64,000 nucleotides of DNA from Vitis vinifera. Lineage: Eukaryota > Streptophyta > Magnoliopsida > Vitales > Vitaceae. The notes beneath the pieces were generated by a model, which saw only the letters and a program-made list of their open reading frames with translations, did not search any database and was not told the origin of the DNA. Location of the stretch: positions 7,694,501-7,758,500 of the forward strand of contig NC_081823.1 of assembly GCF_030704535.1 (NCBI RefSeq), in the 5' to 3' direction. Position numbers and translations under genes: made by a program. Positions 11,443 to 23,100 of the stretch are shown here, one piece after another. The number at the start of each line of letters is the position of its first letter. Within the stretch, counting starts at the first letter, position 1.

Positions 11443-12768
11443 TCATGGATTGACATTAATATAATTTGCCCACATCACTTCAGCAATTTGATCTCTACAA
11501 GCTGTCATAGTTGCTGCACTCTCATCTAATAAATCAATTGAATGGTTTGTACTACTTGTGCTCTCTTCTTCACCTTCGATTGAAAAGTCTTCTACCTCAT
11601 ATTCTCTAAACAATTGATCATTCCGAGTTAATAGACGAATCCAATTATGAAGGGTACAACATGCAACAACAATTGATGGTTGCCTACTTGGCTTATAACA
11701 AGGTATCATCCTTAATATTGGAAATTGGGTCTTCAAAACACCAAAACATCTTTCAATAATATTTCGAAGAGATGAATGTCTATAATTAAAAAGTTCTTTA
11801 TACCCGATAGGTTGATTACGTCTACTCCGATATTCTTGTAAATGATATCTCTCTCCTTGATATGGTGGCAAAAATCCAAATATACAAGGATAACCAGAAT
11901 CAACTACATAATATTTTCCTTCACTTGGCTAAGGAAAATTGACTTCTGGTCTAGTCAATGCATCCAAAAGGACACATGCATCGTTTGTTGTTCTTTCCCA
12001 ACCAGTATAAACAAATGTAAACATCATGTCAAAATCACATGCACACATAACATTTTGTGTTATAACTGTTTTTCTACCTCTAAAACTGGTTTGTCTATCA
12101 GTTGGGACCCATGCACTAATATGAGTGCCATCAATTGCACCAATGCAGTCCTACAACAACAAACATTTATTATTATTAAGGAAATAAATTAAATAATGGT
12201 CATGAAATTCACATTTATAAATATTTTTTATAAATTCTTACCTTAAACCATGGAAAATATTTAGGATTACCAGCAACATATGAAGACACCTCATTGGTCA
12301 TATTATTAGGACATATGAGAATTTTGCCAAGTCAACATAATGCACGTCTAACTTCTTTAAAGTGTTGAGCGACAGTCTATGTAGAGTGTTGAAAACGGTC
12401 TGCTACAACCCTCATTTTCACATTATGTCCTACGATTAGTAAGAACATAACCACTGCCTCTTCAACTGTGATAAATTGTGTATCCTGTAAGTTTTCATGT
12501 CTCTTAAGATGATCACAAAGGTTCATAAATGTTTCTTTATCCATCCGAAATAGTTCATAGCATGTCTGAGGATGACCTTCTATCATATCTCTTACAAACT
12601 GTGCACCACTTAACATTGATGTCCTTTGAGGTGTCTTGCATAAAAATATTTCCTCATACTCATTCATAATGTGAGCAATAAAAATTTCATCTAAATCATC
12701 ACCCTCTTCAGAAGATGAAGTTGACTCATATAGTGAACCACTGCTTGTGCTATTATCATCTATTGGTT
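11443..12768 (-). pseudogene. Harbinger transposase (HARBI1/DDE_Tnp_4 type), nonsense-mutated
   Basis: DDE-type transposase that would cut and join the element ends. Reading downward from about 12,768: an acidic start, then MNEYEEIFLCKTPQRTS with the HTH-like region, a 91-nt intron (12,241-12,151, GTAAGA...GTAG), then the catalytic core. The catalytic acids are still visible: D in GAIDGTH, D in WERTTNDACVL, and E in IIERCFGVLK. In-frame stops occur after DRFQHS T (TAG at about 12,377), after RRALC (TGA), and after PEVNFP (TAG at about 11,930), each one substitution from a sense codon. Outside those stops the frame is unbroken, so decay has been by point mutation only. The family call is firm; the exact first exon is uncertain. 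Confidence 0.85.
12151..12241 (-). other. Intron in Harbinger transposase
   Basis: On the minus strand the donor AAG|GTAAGA and acceptor TTGTTGTAG|GACTGC flank 91 AT-rich bases. Removal joins YFPWFK to DCIGAIDGTH in frame, the expected order of this transposase family. Confidence 0.8.
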
Positions 12769-12963
12769 ACTACACAAAACAAATGAACTCGTAATATAAA
12801 ATAGCACGAAATGAATATTAAAGTGGTTATAATATAAGTTTCATAACCATAAATAACATCCATACAATGACAAACTAAAGAGCATGGTAAAAGATTCTAA
12901 CCAAAAGATAAATAGTACATATTACAATGTCATCATAATAGTTATGCATCCAAACATTCACAT

Positions 12964-13987
12964 TTAAAGTCTATCAAGCCATGCCATTTTCCTCTCATCA
13001 GGCATATTCATAAATATCTCTCTCCACTCCGGCATTGTGAATTTCTCAACATTTTTTAAATATTTGTCATTATCCAACAATTCAATGGTTTGTAAGGCTG
13101 CCATGCACCTTGTTATGCTAAAATCAGTGGTACCTCCACTAGTAGCTTCACTACTAGTTTCACTCTTATATTTGTCCACTCTAGCCAATAATGCCTCAAT
13201 TCTAACTCGAGATGTTTTTGTTCCAGCCTTTGATGCCTCAACCCAAGCTTTCAAAGCATCTCCCATTTGAGTTAATCTGGATTCTTTCTTACCTCTACGC
13301 TCTAATAGAGAATCAGTTACACGCTTTCCAAAACAGGTGGTCACTCCTCCTACCATCTCTGGTTGTGGAGGATCATCAGGGATCTCAATATCTACATCCA
13401 CATGCACTCCACCATGTTCCAAATTGTCATCCATCTCATCCTCATCATCAGTGTTTGGTGGATCTTGGGTGGAAGAGTAGTGGAGGGCACCGATTGCTGT
13501 TGATGGATTAAAGATCAATCCCAGCAAGTTGTAGTTTAGGCATCCCTTTGAGCGGAATCTTTTTGCATTTGGGTGTGCCTAATAGAAGGAAAAAAAACTC
13601 ACTCTTAGTGTTTACCAAATATTTAAATTAAAAAGTAATTAGTTTAAAAGTTATTTTTACCCGAATGTAATTTTGCCAGGTTTCCTTTAGAGTATGCGCT
13701 ATGTTAGTTTCAGCATCCCAGCCAAATCCAATATGCTTTAAAAGATCAAAGAACTCACGGTGCATTGCACGTAGTTTATTAAACTTTTGTTTAAGCTGCT
13801 TCAAGTTGAAATTGCTTTTCCCTTGACTATTGACCTCAAGTAAGATCCTTCTCCATGTGTTGGTACTAAATGTACCACTATTCATGTTACCTTTATTAAC
13901 TTCATTAACCATGATGTCAATAAAGATTTTCTCTATATTACCTCTCCATGTTCTTGCATCCTCAACATCTATTATCTCAGTTGTCAT
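12964..13987 (-). CDS. Harbinger Myb/SANT-like ORF2 protein, 313 aa
   Basis: Second protein of the Harbinger element; in this superfamily the Myb-like partner binds element DNA and helps bring transposase to the nucleus. Two exons: 13,987-13,661 and 13,578-12,964, with an 82-nt intron (CGG|GTAAAA ... TATTAG|GCACAC). The spliced frame is open for 313 residues. The N-terminal half has the Myb/SANT-like pattern TWRGNIEKIFIDIMVNEV, WRRILLEVN and LKQKFNKLRAMHREFFDLL with the usual spaced tryptophans; the middle is acidic (NTDDEDEMDD) and the C-terminal half has the helical MAALQTIELLDNDKYLK and MPEWREIFM typical of these proteins. The start is the first in-frame ATG at 13,987; the frame is open upstream without an ATG. 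It is the only intact transposon gene in the window. Confidence 0.82.
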
Positions 13988-14039
13988 CTGTACAATCCCA
14001 TCACAAATAAGAACTCTATGAGGAGACAACTTTTAAAAC

Positions 14040-15796
14040 CACTAATAGAACTTAACATTATGTTTAAATGAGAATTAAGATTGTTGACGTATAGTGTAGT
14101 GTATAAAAATATGAAAGAAAAATAAATAAAAATAAAAATAGATTTGATATTAATTAGATTTCAAAGACTTTTTTTTTAGTTTTTATAAAATTTGAAACAA
14201 AAATTGGGGAAAAAATGAAAGAAAAGTAAATAAAAATAATAATAGTTTGATTAATTTTATATTTGATTAATTTTAAAATTAAAATATTTTTTTATATTTT
14301 TTTTTAAATAAATCAAACATGATAAAATCATTTTTATTATTATTTTTTATTGATTTAATATTTAATTTTATTAAAAATTATAGTATATTCTATTAAAATG
14401 AGATAAAAAGTTTTAAAAAGAATTAATTTAATATTTATAACTAATTTTCACCTAACAAGCTTCTAAATAAAATAAATAAGACATCAAAATAAATGCAAGT
14501 AAGGAGATGGTCACATATCTTTCCACTGATTTTCCATCACCCCAAGAAAATATATGAGTAACATCCAATAGCTAATCAGTGCAGAGTCCGAGTTCAAATC
14601 AGACTACCCAAGTGGATGGAACCCCTAGCCTCACATCTCTCTTCCTCTCAAGACTGACCTAGCCCTTAGAATATGCCGATGGATATTCCCCTTTGACCGT
14701 TTGATTTCAATAATTTTGATTTCAATAATGTTAAAAAATTAATTTTTTAACGTTTGATTTATTACAAAAAACATACCATTAAAATTAATTAAAATTTATA
14801 TATTTTAAATTATATAATCATATGAAAAAATTAAAATAAGTTTGAAGTAGTATATAGAAAATAATTTAATAATTTTTTATTTTATTTTATTTTTTTATTT
14901 TTTACTTTTTACTTTATTATAATTTTTTAATTATTTTTGCTTTCATGAGATCGGAAGGTGGGAAGAAGGGAATAAGCAAAGAGTGGAGGTCCATGATCAT
15001 CAGCTGGATTTAACCAGGCTTTGGAGTTCGGATGAGAGAGAGGAAGAGCAGATCTAGAGAGAGAAAGAGTTCTTAGTGATTCAACATCTCATCTTCTTCC
15101 GATTCTCTTCCTTTTTTCCATTTTTCTTGAGGTGTTTTACCCATCAAGCCTGGATTTTCCCATTTGATTTCCATGTCTTTAAGCAAGGTTTTTGTTTTTT
15201 TTTTTTAACAGAACAACTCAAGAAAAATCAAAACGGGAAAAAATCAGGAATTTTTTTTTTTCTATTTTCATTCTCGTTCCTCACTTTTCTCAGCATCCAA
15301 ACAGGAAAATATAAATGGGAAAAAAAAAAACTAACAATAAGTGATAAAAAAAAAAGCTCAGATCTCATTCGAATAACATAACTGATATCTCTTTACCCAG
15401 ATCTAACATTTTTCTCAACAAATATTACCAAAAAAAAACCTATTTTACTAGATATATCAAAAATAACTTCAACATATGCGGAAATTACCTTCGTTTCTTA
15501 CTACTAGAGATGTCGCGACTGTGCTGGAGAAGAGGCGACGTGACTGTGCTGGAGAAGAGATGAGAACTGGAAGAAAAAAAACACGGAGAACATATGGGTT
15601 TTTTGTTGTTTAATTTTGTTATGTAAACAATAAAAAAAAAGGGGAAAACAACATTTTGTTGTTCTCTATACAGTGCCATTTTGAGAACACGGGGAACAAC
15701 AAAAACAAAAACGACTCTCCCAACCAAACAAGTTTTTGGTGTTTTTTGTTTTCAAGAACAAAAAACAGTTCTTGAAAACATTAAACAAACAGGCCC
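14040..15796. other. Harbinger right-hand non-coding end
   Basis: No protein-like frame is seen. AT-rich DNA is followed by a GA-rich stretch (15,030-15,070) and a subterminal 25-bp direct repeat with the core 'gactgtgctggagaagag' at 15,517-15,534 and 15,542-15,559. The minus-strand genes would be transcribed from this side, so it probably holds their promoter and leader. Confidence 0.5.
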
Positions 15797-15815
15797 TAAG
15801 ACATTTTTCTCAACA
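15797..15815 (-). repeat. Copia 3' LTR, inner tip and Harbinger right TSD
   Basis: TAA (15,797-15,799) followed by the last bases of the LTR ending CTCAACA. This completes the LTR interrupted at 10,900. Confidence 0.85.
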
Positions 15816-17400
15816 CTCCTCTTTGACTTGGGAGCTACAAACTCCAAGTTTTTTTCTGATAAATTCAAACCTAGCTCTTTGTAGAGCTTTTGTTATAATA
15901 TCAACATTTTGTACTTCTGTTTTACAATGTACCAAAGTTACTTTTCCATCATGTTGTATTTCCCTTAAGAAATAGAACTTGATTTTAAAGTGCTTTGTCT
16001 TGCCATGGAATACTAGATTACTTGAAATTGAAATTGGAGCTTGATTGTCAACAAAGACTTGTGTGCTCCCAATTTGCTCCATGTTTAAGTCTATTAGCAG
16101 CTTTCTTATCCAAAGTGCCTGATTTGCAACAGCAACAGCAGCAATGTACTCTGCTTCAGTTGTGAATTGTGCCACGATATCCTATTTTTTAGAGTACAAA
16201 GAGAAAAAACCTGAACCGAAACTAAAGCAATAATTTGATCTGCTTCTCATATCATCAACGCAGCCAACCCAATCACTACTAGAAAATCCATGAAAATGAA
16301 AATTCTGCACCTCCTTGAACTTAATGTCGAAGTCAATAGTGCCTTTTATATATCTCACAATAAGTTTTGTTGCCTACAAGTGAATTTCACTAGCACAATG
16401 CATGTATCTTAAGAGTAGACTTACAACATGTACTATATCAGCCTTGTTGCAATCAAATACATCAAGCGTCCAATCATGCTTCTATATAACTCTTCATTTA
16501 CTTTTTCAGCACCATCTTCTTTGCAAAACTTTTCTTTTTGATTCATAGGTGTGGATGTGGGCTTGCATTCCTCCATCTTGAACTTTTTTAGAATTTCCTT
16601 TGCATACTTCTGTTGACAGATGAATATCTCATGCTGATTCTGATGACTTCCATTCCTATGAAATAAGACATGTCTCCAAGATCTATCATCTCAAATACCT
16701 CCATTTCAACTTTGAATTTATCCATTAAACATTGATTGTTTCCTGTTACAAGAAAATCATCAACGTATAATGAAATAACAAGTATGCCAGTATTAATTTT
16801 TCTAATATAAAGTGTGGATTCACTCTGACTTTTTTTAAACCCCAAACCAAGCAGATGTGCATTAATCCTGTTGTACCAAGCTCTAGGGCTTGCTTCAAGC
16901 CATACAAGGCTTTCTTTAGTTGATAAACCTTGTCTTCTTTGCCTTTTATTGCAAATCCTTCAAGTTTCTCCGCAAAGATTTCCTCCTCAAGGTAGCCATT
17001 TAGAAAAGCTTATTTTACATCTAGCTGATAGATTTTCCAACCATTTTGAGCAGCCGAAGCTAGCAGCATCCTTATTGTATCCAACCTAGCTATAGGTGCA
17101 AAGGTTTCTGAAAAATCCACACCGAACATTTGAGCATAACCTTTGACAACCAGCCTAGCTTTATGTTTGTTTACAAAACCATCAAAATTGAGTTTGATTC
17201 TATAAACCCACTTGACACCAATGGCCTTTTTATGTGTTGGTTTGTCAACTAGCTTTCAAGTGTTGTTTTTCTCTATCATGTTGAGTTCCTCTTGCATTGC
17301 AACCCTCCATTTTTTATCCTCAACAACTTACTAAACCCTTCAAGCTCAAACACAACCACATTACACCTTTGATAAATATCATAAAGTGATTTGGTGCCTC
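15810..17400 (-). pseudogene. Copia reverse transcriptase-RNase H region, degraded
   Basis: On the minus strand, reading downward, fragments show RT residues with the active-site sequence SLYVDDFLVTG (at about 16,770), then GDMSYFIGMEV, and the copia RNase H end TEAEYIAAVAVANQALWIRK at about 16,160 with the last residues SQVKEEC just before the polypurine tract. Several stops and frame changes separate the pieces. It would have copied the element RNA; it is now non-functional. Confidence 0.85.
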
Positions 17401-18691
17401 TTATAGGAATGTCGTCAATATTTTCATCAAGGAACTCAAAATTCTATTTTTTTTAGCATCCCAACTCCATTTATCATCCTCCATGAATTTGACATCTCTG
17501 CTAACAATGACTTTCTCAGCATGAGGCATATAGACTCTATAAGTCTTTGATTGGCTATTGTATCCTATGAAGATCCTAGCTTCTGCCTTTTTATCCAACT
17601 TGTCCCGTTTCACCTGAGGCACATAACAAAAACAAAGGCAACCAAATGTTTTTAAGTTTAACAACAAAGGTTTATATCCAAACCAAGCCTCAAAAGGAGT
17701 CTTTTTTTGCAAAGCTTTGGTTGGGAGTCTATTCAGTAGAAACACTGCAATGTTTGCAACTTCAACCCAGAACTTTTTTGGTAGCCCTTTTTTATGCAAA
17801 AGGCATCTTGTCATCTCCATTATAGTCCTATTCTTCCTCTCCACCACTCCATTATGTTGTGGTGTGTAAGGTGCAGTCAGTTGGTGCTCTATGCCTGCTT
17901 CTTCACATAAATTGTTGAATCTTTCAAAAGTATATTCAATGTCATTATCTGTCCTTATAACCTGCATGACGGCACCACTTTGGCTTTCTACTAGGGTCTT
18001 GTACTTCCAAAATACATCAGCAACCTCAGATTTAAAATTTAGGAAAAAATCCAACAATATCTAGTATAATCATCTATAAAGGCAATGTAGTACTTACTGC
18101 CCTTCAAAGATGGTGTTCTCTGAGGTCCTCTAACATCAGTGTGTACAATTTGCAGCTTGTGTGATGATCTCCATGTAGATTTCTGTGGAAAAGGAAGTCT
18201 GGATTGTTTTCCACACTGACATGCTATGCAAGTAGGAAGATTTTGCTTCATTCAGGTAGACTTACTGCAAGTTGATTCTTCTTCACGTAGAGCACTCCAT
18301 TATGATGAAAGTGCCCCAATCTCTTATGCCATAAAGTTGTGACATTATTTTCTTGAAAAACAGCAGTCTGCTCTTCCTCAAGCAGATTCAAGGCAAAGCT
18401 TTTGCCTCTCATCTTGATCTTGAACACATATTTTCCATTTGCATCCTTGATCATATAGAACTTGTCCTCAAATAGCACCTTGAAACCTTTCTCAAGTAGC
18501 TGCCCAACACTCAAGAGATTTTGATCAATATTAGGAACAAATAAAACATCAAGGATAAGTTTCAAACCTGAGAGACTTTCAATGGCAATAGTCCATTTGC
18601 CCCTTGCTGAGATGTATTCCCCATTTCCAATTCTTACTTTGGAAACGGTTGTTTTGTCGAGTTCCCTGAAAAGTCCTTGATCATAAGTCAT
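17401..18691 (-). pseudogene. Copia protease-end and integrase region, degraded
   Basis: The minus strand shows the GAG-pre-integrase segment (LWHKRLGHFHHNG), the zinc-binding CIACQCGKQSRLPFP and the integrase core with D in HTDVRGP, D in VIRTDND and E in NGVVERKNRT, followed by the copia tail with FGCLCFCYVPQVKR. A stop after LAVSLPE and a frame change at about 18,050 break it. Catalytic residues survive, but the gene cannot yield one polyprotein. Confidence 0.85.
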
Positions 18692-18699
18692 GTGGTTTG

Positions 18700-19136
18700 T
18701 GCAACCACTGTTTATGAGCTAACTTTCAAACATGTTTTTGCTGGCAAAACAGGTGGCAACAAACAGTTATTCTTTGTGATATTGATCAGTAGCTACAACC
18801 TTGATCTCTTCTTGTTGTTGTGTTTTGCATACCTTCTCCATATGGCTTAATTGACTACAATTGTTGCACTTGACATCTGGCTTTCACCAGCACTTTTGTG
18901 GAGGATGATTTTTATTTTTATTTTTGCAATGAGGGAAAGGTGGATGGGCTCATTTTTTATTCTTTTTGTTATAGCTTGACTTGTTGTTCTTCTTGTTTTT
19001 CTTTCTGTCTTTGTTGGAATCATTGTTTTATGATTTGGCTTGGAAGGCTCCCTTAACAGATCCTTCTTGTCTCATCATTCTCCTTTGTTCCAAGGCCTGC
19101 AAAGCATTAACAATTTCTGCCAAAGATATACTTGAC
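18700..19136 (-). pseudogene. Copia gag remnant with CCHC zinc knuckle
   Basis: On the minus strand the knuckle reads CNNCSQLSHMEKVC (C-x2-C-x4-H-x4-C), preceded by LAEIVNALQALEQRRMMRQE, typical of copia gag in this lineage. Only the last part of gag is present: the sequence ends at the palindrome AGATCT (19,137-19,142), where an inverted pol segment begins. Confidence 0.75.
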
Positions 19137-19723
19137 AGATCTTAGAGAATGTCTTATTTCCTGGGAATGGAAGTGCATCAGAATCATCACGAGATATTCA
19201 TCTGTCAGTAGAAGTATGCAAAGGAAATTCTAAAAAAGTTCAAGATGGAGGAATGCAAGCCCACATCCACACCTATGAATCAAAAGGAAAAGTTTTGCAA
19301 AGAAGATGGTGTTGAAAAAGTAAATGAAGAGTTATACAAAAGCATGATTGGATGCTTGATGTACTTGATTGCAACAAGGCCAGATATTGTACATGTTATA
19401 AGTCTACTCTCTAGATACATGCATTGTGCTAGTGAAATTCACTTGCAGGCAACAAAACGTATTGTGAGATATATAAAAGGCACTATTGACTTTGACATCA
19501 AGTTCAAGCAGGTGCAAAATTTTTATTTTCATGGATTTTTTTATAGTGATTGGGTTGGCTGCGTTGATGATATGAGAAGCACATCAGGTTATTGCTTTAG
19601 TTTCGGTTCAAGTTTTTTTCTCTTGGTGCTCTAAAAAACAAGATATCGTGGCACAATCCACAGCTGAAGCAGAGTACATTGCTGCTGCTGCTGCTGCAAA
19701 TCAAGCACTTTGGATAAGAAACT
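19137..19723 (+). pseudogene. Inverted copia RT-RNase H fragment
   Basis: The plus strand encodes MSYFLGMEV, then MEECKPTSTPMNQKEKFCKE, MIGCLMYLIATRPDI, SGYCFSFGSS and TAEAEYIAAAAAANQALWIRN, with one premature stop and one frame change. It matches the minus-strand fragment at about 16,110-16,690 of the same element, but points the other way and ends abruptly at the 5' LTR. It replaces the leader, primer-binding site and most of gag. Confidence 0.85.
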
Positions 19724-19728
19724 AGAAG

Positions 19729-20068
19729 TGCTGGAAGCAACTACCAAAAGTTGTATTTGAGACAACGAAAATGTCTACTCTTATTGAATGATCAATGCAA
19801 CATTTATACACAAGTTTGCAACAGAAAACAATAGAAAAGCGGCAAAAATAGCTGGAACTAACAGCTATTTCCTATAAAATAGCAACAGCATCGTAACAGC
19901 TCCATGAAACTCTATCATTGACTAAGTTGTTTTATGGTTGCAGCCTCGATTTCAGCATCTCTTCACACCTCAGCAACCTTCTTAACAGATTCTTAAGCTT
20001 CCTCAGTTCACAATAACTTTCACACGTCTTCCAGCATGTTTGTAGCTACTAAGGCATTTTGCTCAACA
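19729..20068 (-). repeat. Copia 5' LTR
   Basis: Direct repeat of 10,571-10,900 plus 15,797-15,815, with TGTTGAG at its outer end. It contains the undisturbed 'actaaggcatttt', the empty site of the Harbinger insertion. The two LTRs differ at numerous positions, so the copia element is not very recent. Confidence 0.9.
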
Positions 20069-20181
20069 AGATCTATGGACGAGAGAAAGATTTCTCCAAT
20101 TTATTAAGAAATGGCTGATACAGGTTCACAGGACATTCACCAATTTTCATATTTTTATCCTAGAGTTTATGCAAATGTATT

Positions 20182-23100
20182 TCAAATGGGAACCTCAATT
20201 ATTTCATGTGATCTTGTGTTCATATGCCTTCGACATATCCATGCAATTTGTCCGTTATCTCTGTATCTCACTCTCCATAGTCCGAACTTCTCTGCAATTT
20301 CTCTTCCAGTTGAGCACCTCCTGTCCCTTAAGAAGTCCACAACCCATTGCTGTGCTGCTCTTAGATCTTGGTGAAAGTCCCTTGTACTTTCTCCACCCAA
20401 GGACCTGGCCCTGTTTCTGCTGCTGCTACCAGCTACACGTGAAACAGCTGCAGCCCCAACAGCCCCAGCTGCAACAGCCCCTGCTGCCCCATACATGAGT
20501 GAAGGTTCAACAAGATGAGCAACTTCTCTGCTCAAATCTGGGATCATCTCTCCCATACCAGCTGCTAAATGGGCTCCAATCTTGAGAGCAAATGTCAGCA
20601 GTTTCATGAACTTCTTCATGTATGGAGCCAGGCTCTTCACAGTCATGTTGTCAATGTGCATCATTTCACACCCCATCTGATCTTCAACGACATGCATTTC
20701 CCGCCTGAATTCGCATAACATGTGCAGCCTAAGTGCAGTCATTCCAGAAATCATGTTGGTGACCAATCTCCTTGAGTAGTTTTCTGTTCTAACAAAGTAG
20801 AACATGTTAGGCACTTTCCTTTCCTCGAGTTGGACGTTGTAGTTCACCAGGTAGTTCACTTTGCGGTGGAGCTCAATTAGGAGTCTATGTTCATAGTACC
20901 TCAGCCCTTGGATCTCTTGCTTCAAATCTCTGATTTCCTGTTCAATGATCTTCAGTCTCTGCAAAACTGCTTCCACCCCCTTAGCAATACCACCAAATGT
21001 TGGTTCAACTTTGTCTTGTTCTTCCATGGCAGATGCAGGATTATCTAGTCCATCTGTGTTGGCCTCTGGTGAGACTTGCAGTTCCACTGCAAGGTTGTAC
21101 AGGTCATGATACCTCCGGTGAAGCACTTCCCGAAAATCATCATCTGATAGGAGGTCTCGAGCAAAATCAAACCCGGCTCTCAGAATAGGTCTGCCAGAGT
21201 CTGAAACTGAAGCCCAAGTGTGCTGATAATCATACATACCCTCTGCAGGAACCGAAAGTAGTGCTTGTTTCAATACTTGTAGAGGAACAAATTGGGTTTT
21301 TCGGTATCTTGGGGGCATTAGATTTCTGACACATTCCGGCCTGATAATACTTTCATGCAGCGTAACGCCATGGCAGAGGCTTTGGATTGCTGGGATTATG
21401 AGCTGTTGGAAGAGTCTTAAGGTTTCTGTGAGGTTCTTGGTGGAACACGCAAGGATATCAATGTAGTGACCCAACTGCCCTCCAAGTTCGATTCTGACAT
21501 AGATACCATTAATATTTATCAAGATGAGGTACTTCTCAAGACTGTAGGTTGCTCCATGTTGGTGCTTCAACCCCATGACTCTGTTGTGGAGATGCACCTG
21601 AGCTTGTGTACAACCTAATTTTGGTTAGAAATTCTAACTGATAATAGTAATAATAATAATGATGATAACAATATCAAGAACCTAAACCAATAAAAGAAGA
21701 AAATCAAACACTCCATATTAGTTGGAAGTCATTGAAGAAGTCTATATTTCAATCATAGACATCTATGTTGTCAGTTGTTATGAATGATGAGTAAAATCAG
21801 CTGTGTCTGAGGAAGACTTTTAAGGGAAAACGAAGAAAAGGAAAAAAATTCTTGCCTGTAAACGGGGAAAGAAGCCTGGCGTGAGGAACATGTGGCTTGA
21901 ATCATCACACTCAAGATGTCTCCCTGAATAAACGCAATCGGGTGCAATCAACTGCCATCTCTGTGGCCTTCCCCTGCCTTCTTCTAGGATTGAGGGGATC
22001 AGTAGCAGTGAATTGGGGTCTGATGGATCTTGTTCATAACAAAGTTCCAGTTTCAGCATCATCCTTACAAGGTCACTGGCCTCCAAGTTCTCAAAAACCT
22101 TTGATCCCATTCCAGGAATCTGACTTTGTAGACTTCCTCTAAGAATCTTCTCCAATTCTTTCCTGGTGATGAATCCATTCTCTGTTGTGCTTTGCTTTCT
22201 AGCATCTAGTCGTATTAGTTGGCCAAGTACTTCACCGCAGAACCACTCACAATCTAAGATCAGAAACCCCAGCTCATTGAAGTAAATCACCTCGCCTATG
22301 TGATGAAGACAATTAGCAATAGCCCTCCTCCTCATCCCTACCTTTTCTTTATTGTCATGTCTTGATCGGATTCTCAAGGATGGAACCTTAACCTGGCATA
22401 GCTCATCAAACTCTTTCCACTTCATGGCTGGTTTATTATAGTTCTCTGTTCTCCAGTCTGAGAGAATTTGTATCAGATCATTGCAAAGCTCATAAACCCT
22501 GGGGACTCTTTGGAGCACGGTCTTGCTCGTCTTTCGAAGGTGATGGGTGAGTTTACTCACTGAGGCAGATGATCTAGCATCGACCGTGAACACGGTTGGA
22601 TAGAAGTCAACAAAACCTTGAAACTTGTCTCTCAATCTCTGAATTGAATTCACAGTAGCTTGGAAGTCCTGTGATGGTTGATTGATTTTGTCATAGTGTG
22701 TGAGGACCACAGTTACATTTGGCAGCATACATTGTTGTGCTGCTCTTCTTGAGTTGGAGACTATGAACCTGAGCCAATACTGAAGGTCCTCCTCTATCTC
22801 TGCTGGGGTTTTTGATTCTCTGTTGGTTGGTTTCCTGAACAGACTGGATACAATCAAGAAGAATGATGCACTACCATGCCCCGGGAACATGAGGTCATGA
22901 AGGGAATAGAACTCATGCTGACCAGCAAGATTCCATATAGAAATCTTTGTGTCTTCATCTTTGAAGGTTTTTACTTTCATTCCTGCTGTTCTAACAGCTT
23001 GCTCAACAGGGTTCACTAGAGTTCTCACTTGATCCATATAGGGAAGCTTCGAAGACGAGAAATTCTGTGAAATGGAATTACAAAGTGTAGTTTTACCTGC

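Larger units (their letters stand above)
10901..15796 (-). mobile_element. PIF/Harbinger DNA transposon, 4,896 bp
   Basis: Terminal inverted repeats begin GGGTCTGTTTG at the left and GGGCCTGTTTG at the right (reverse complement of 15,796 inward) and stay similar but imperfect for about 40 bases, both containing 'GTTTTTGAAAAC/GTTCTTGAAAAC' blocks. The 3-bp TAA duplication and G-N5-TTTG-style termini are diagnostic of PIF/Harbinger. It carries the two usual genes, both on the minus strand: a DDE transposase (three nonsense codons, dead) and a Myb/SANT-like partner (open). It lies inside the copia 3' LTR, so it is younger than that retrotransposon. Confidence 0.92.
10571..20068 (-). mobile_element. 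Ty1/copia LTR retrotransposon, split and rearranged
   Basis: Two direct repeats of about 340 bp bound the element: 10,571-10,900 continued at 15,797-15,815, and 19,729-20,068. In minus orientation they begin TGTTGAG and end CCAACA. A purine-rich tract (AAAGAGGAG) lies exactly next to the TGTTGAG end at 15,816, fixing the orientation. Gag, integrase, reverse transcriptase and RNase H remnants run on the minus strand between them. Without the inserted Harbinger element it is about 4.6 kb. Frameshifts and stops are frequent, so it is defective. The primer-binding site and start of gag are missing, replaced by an inverted pol fragment. I could not identify a target duplication: flanks are 'agatc' on the right and 'gaatctagaag' on the left. 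Confidence 0.88.

Noticed and set aside
14570-14650. tRNA-like words in the Harbinger element ('tagctaatcagtg', 'gagttcaaatca')
   Set aside because: A and B box-like words are too close together and stems do not pair.
10560-20075. ATCTA as target duplication of the copia element
   Set aside because: ATCTA occurs near both ends, but using it would place the ends outside the LTR borders fixed by the polypurine tract.
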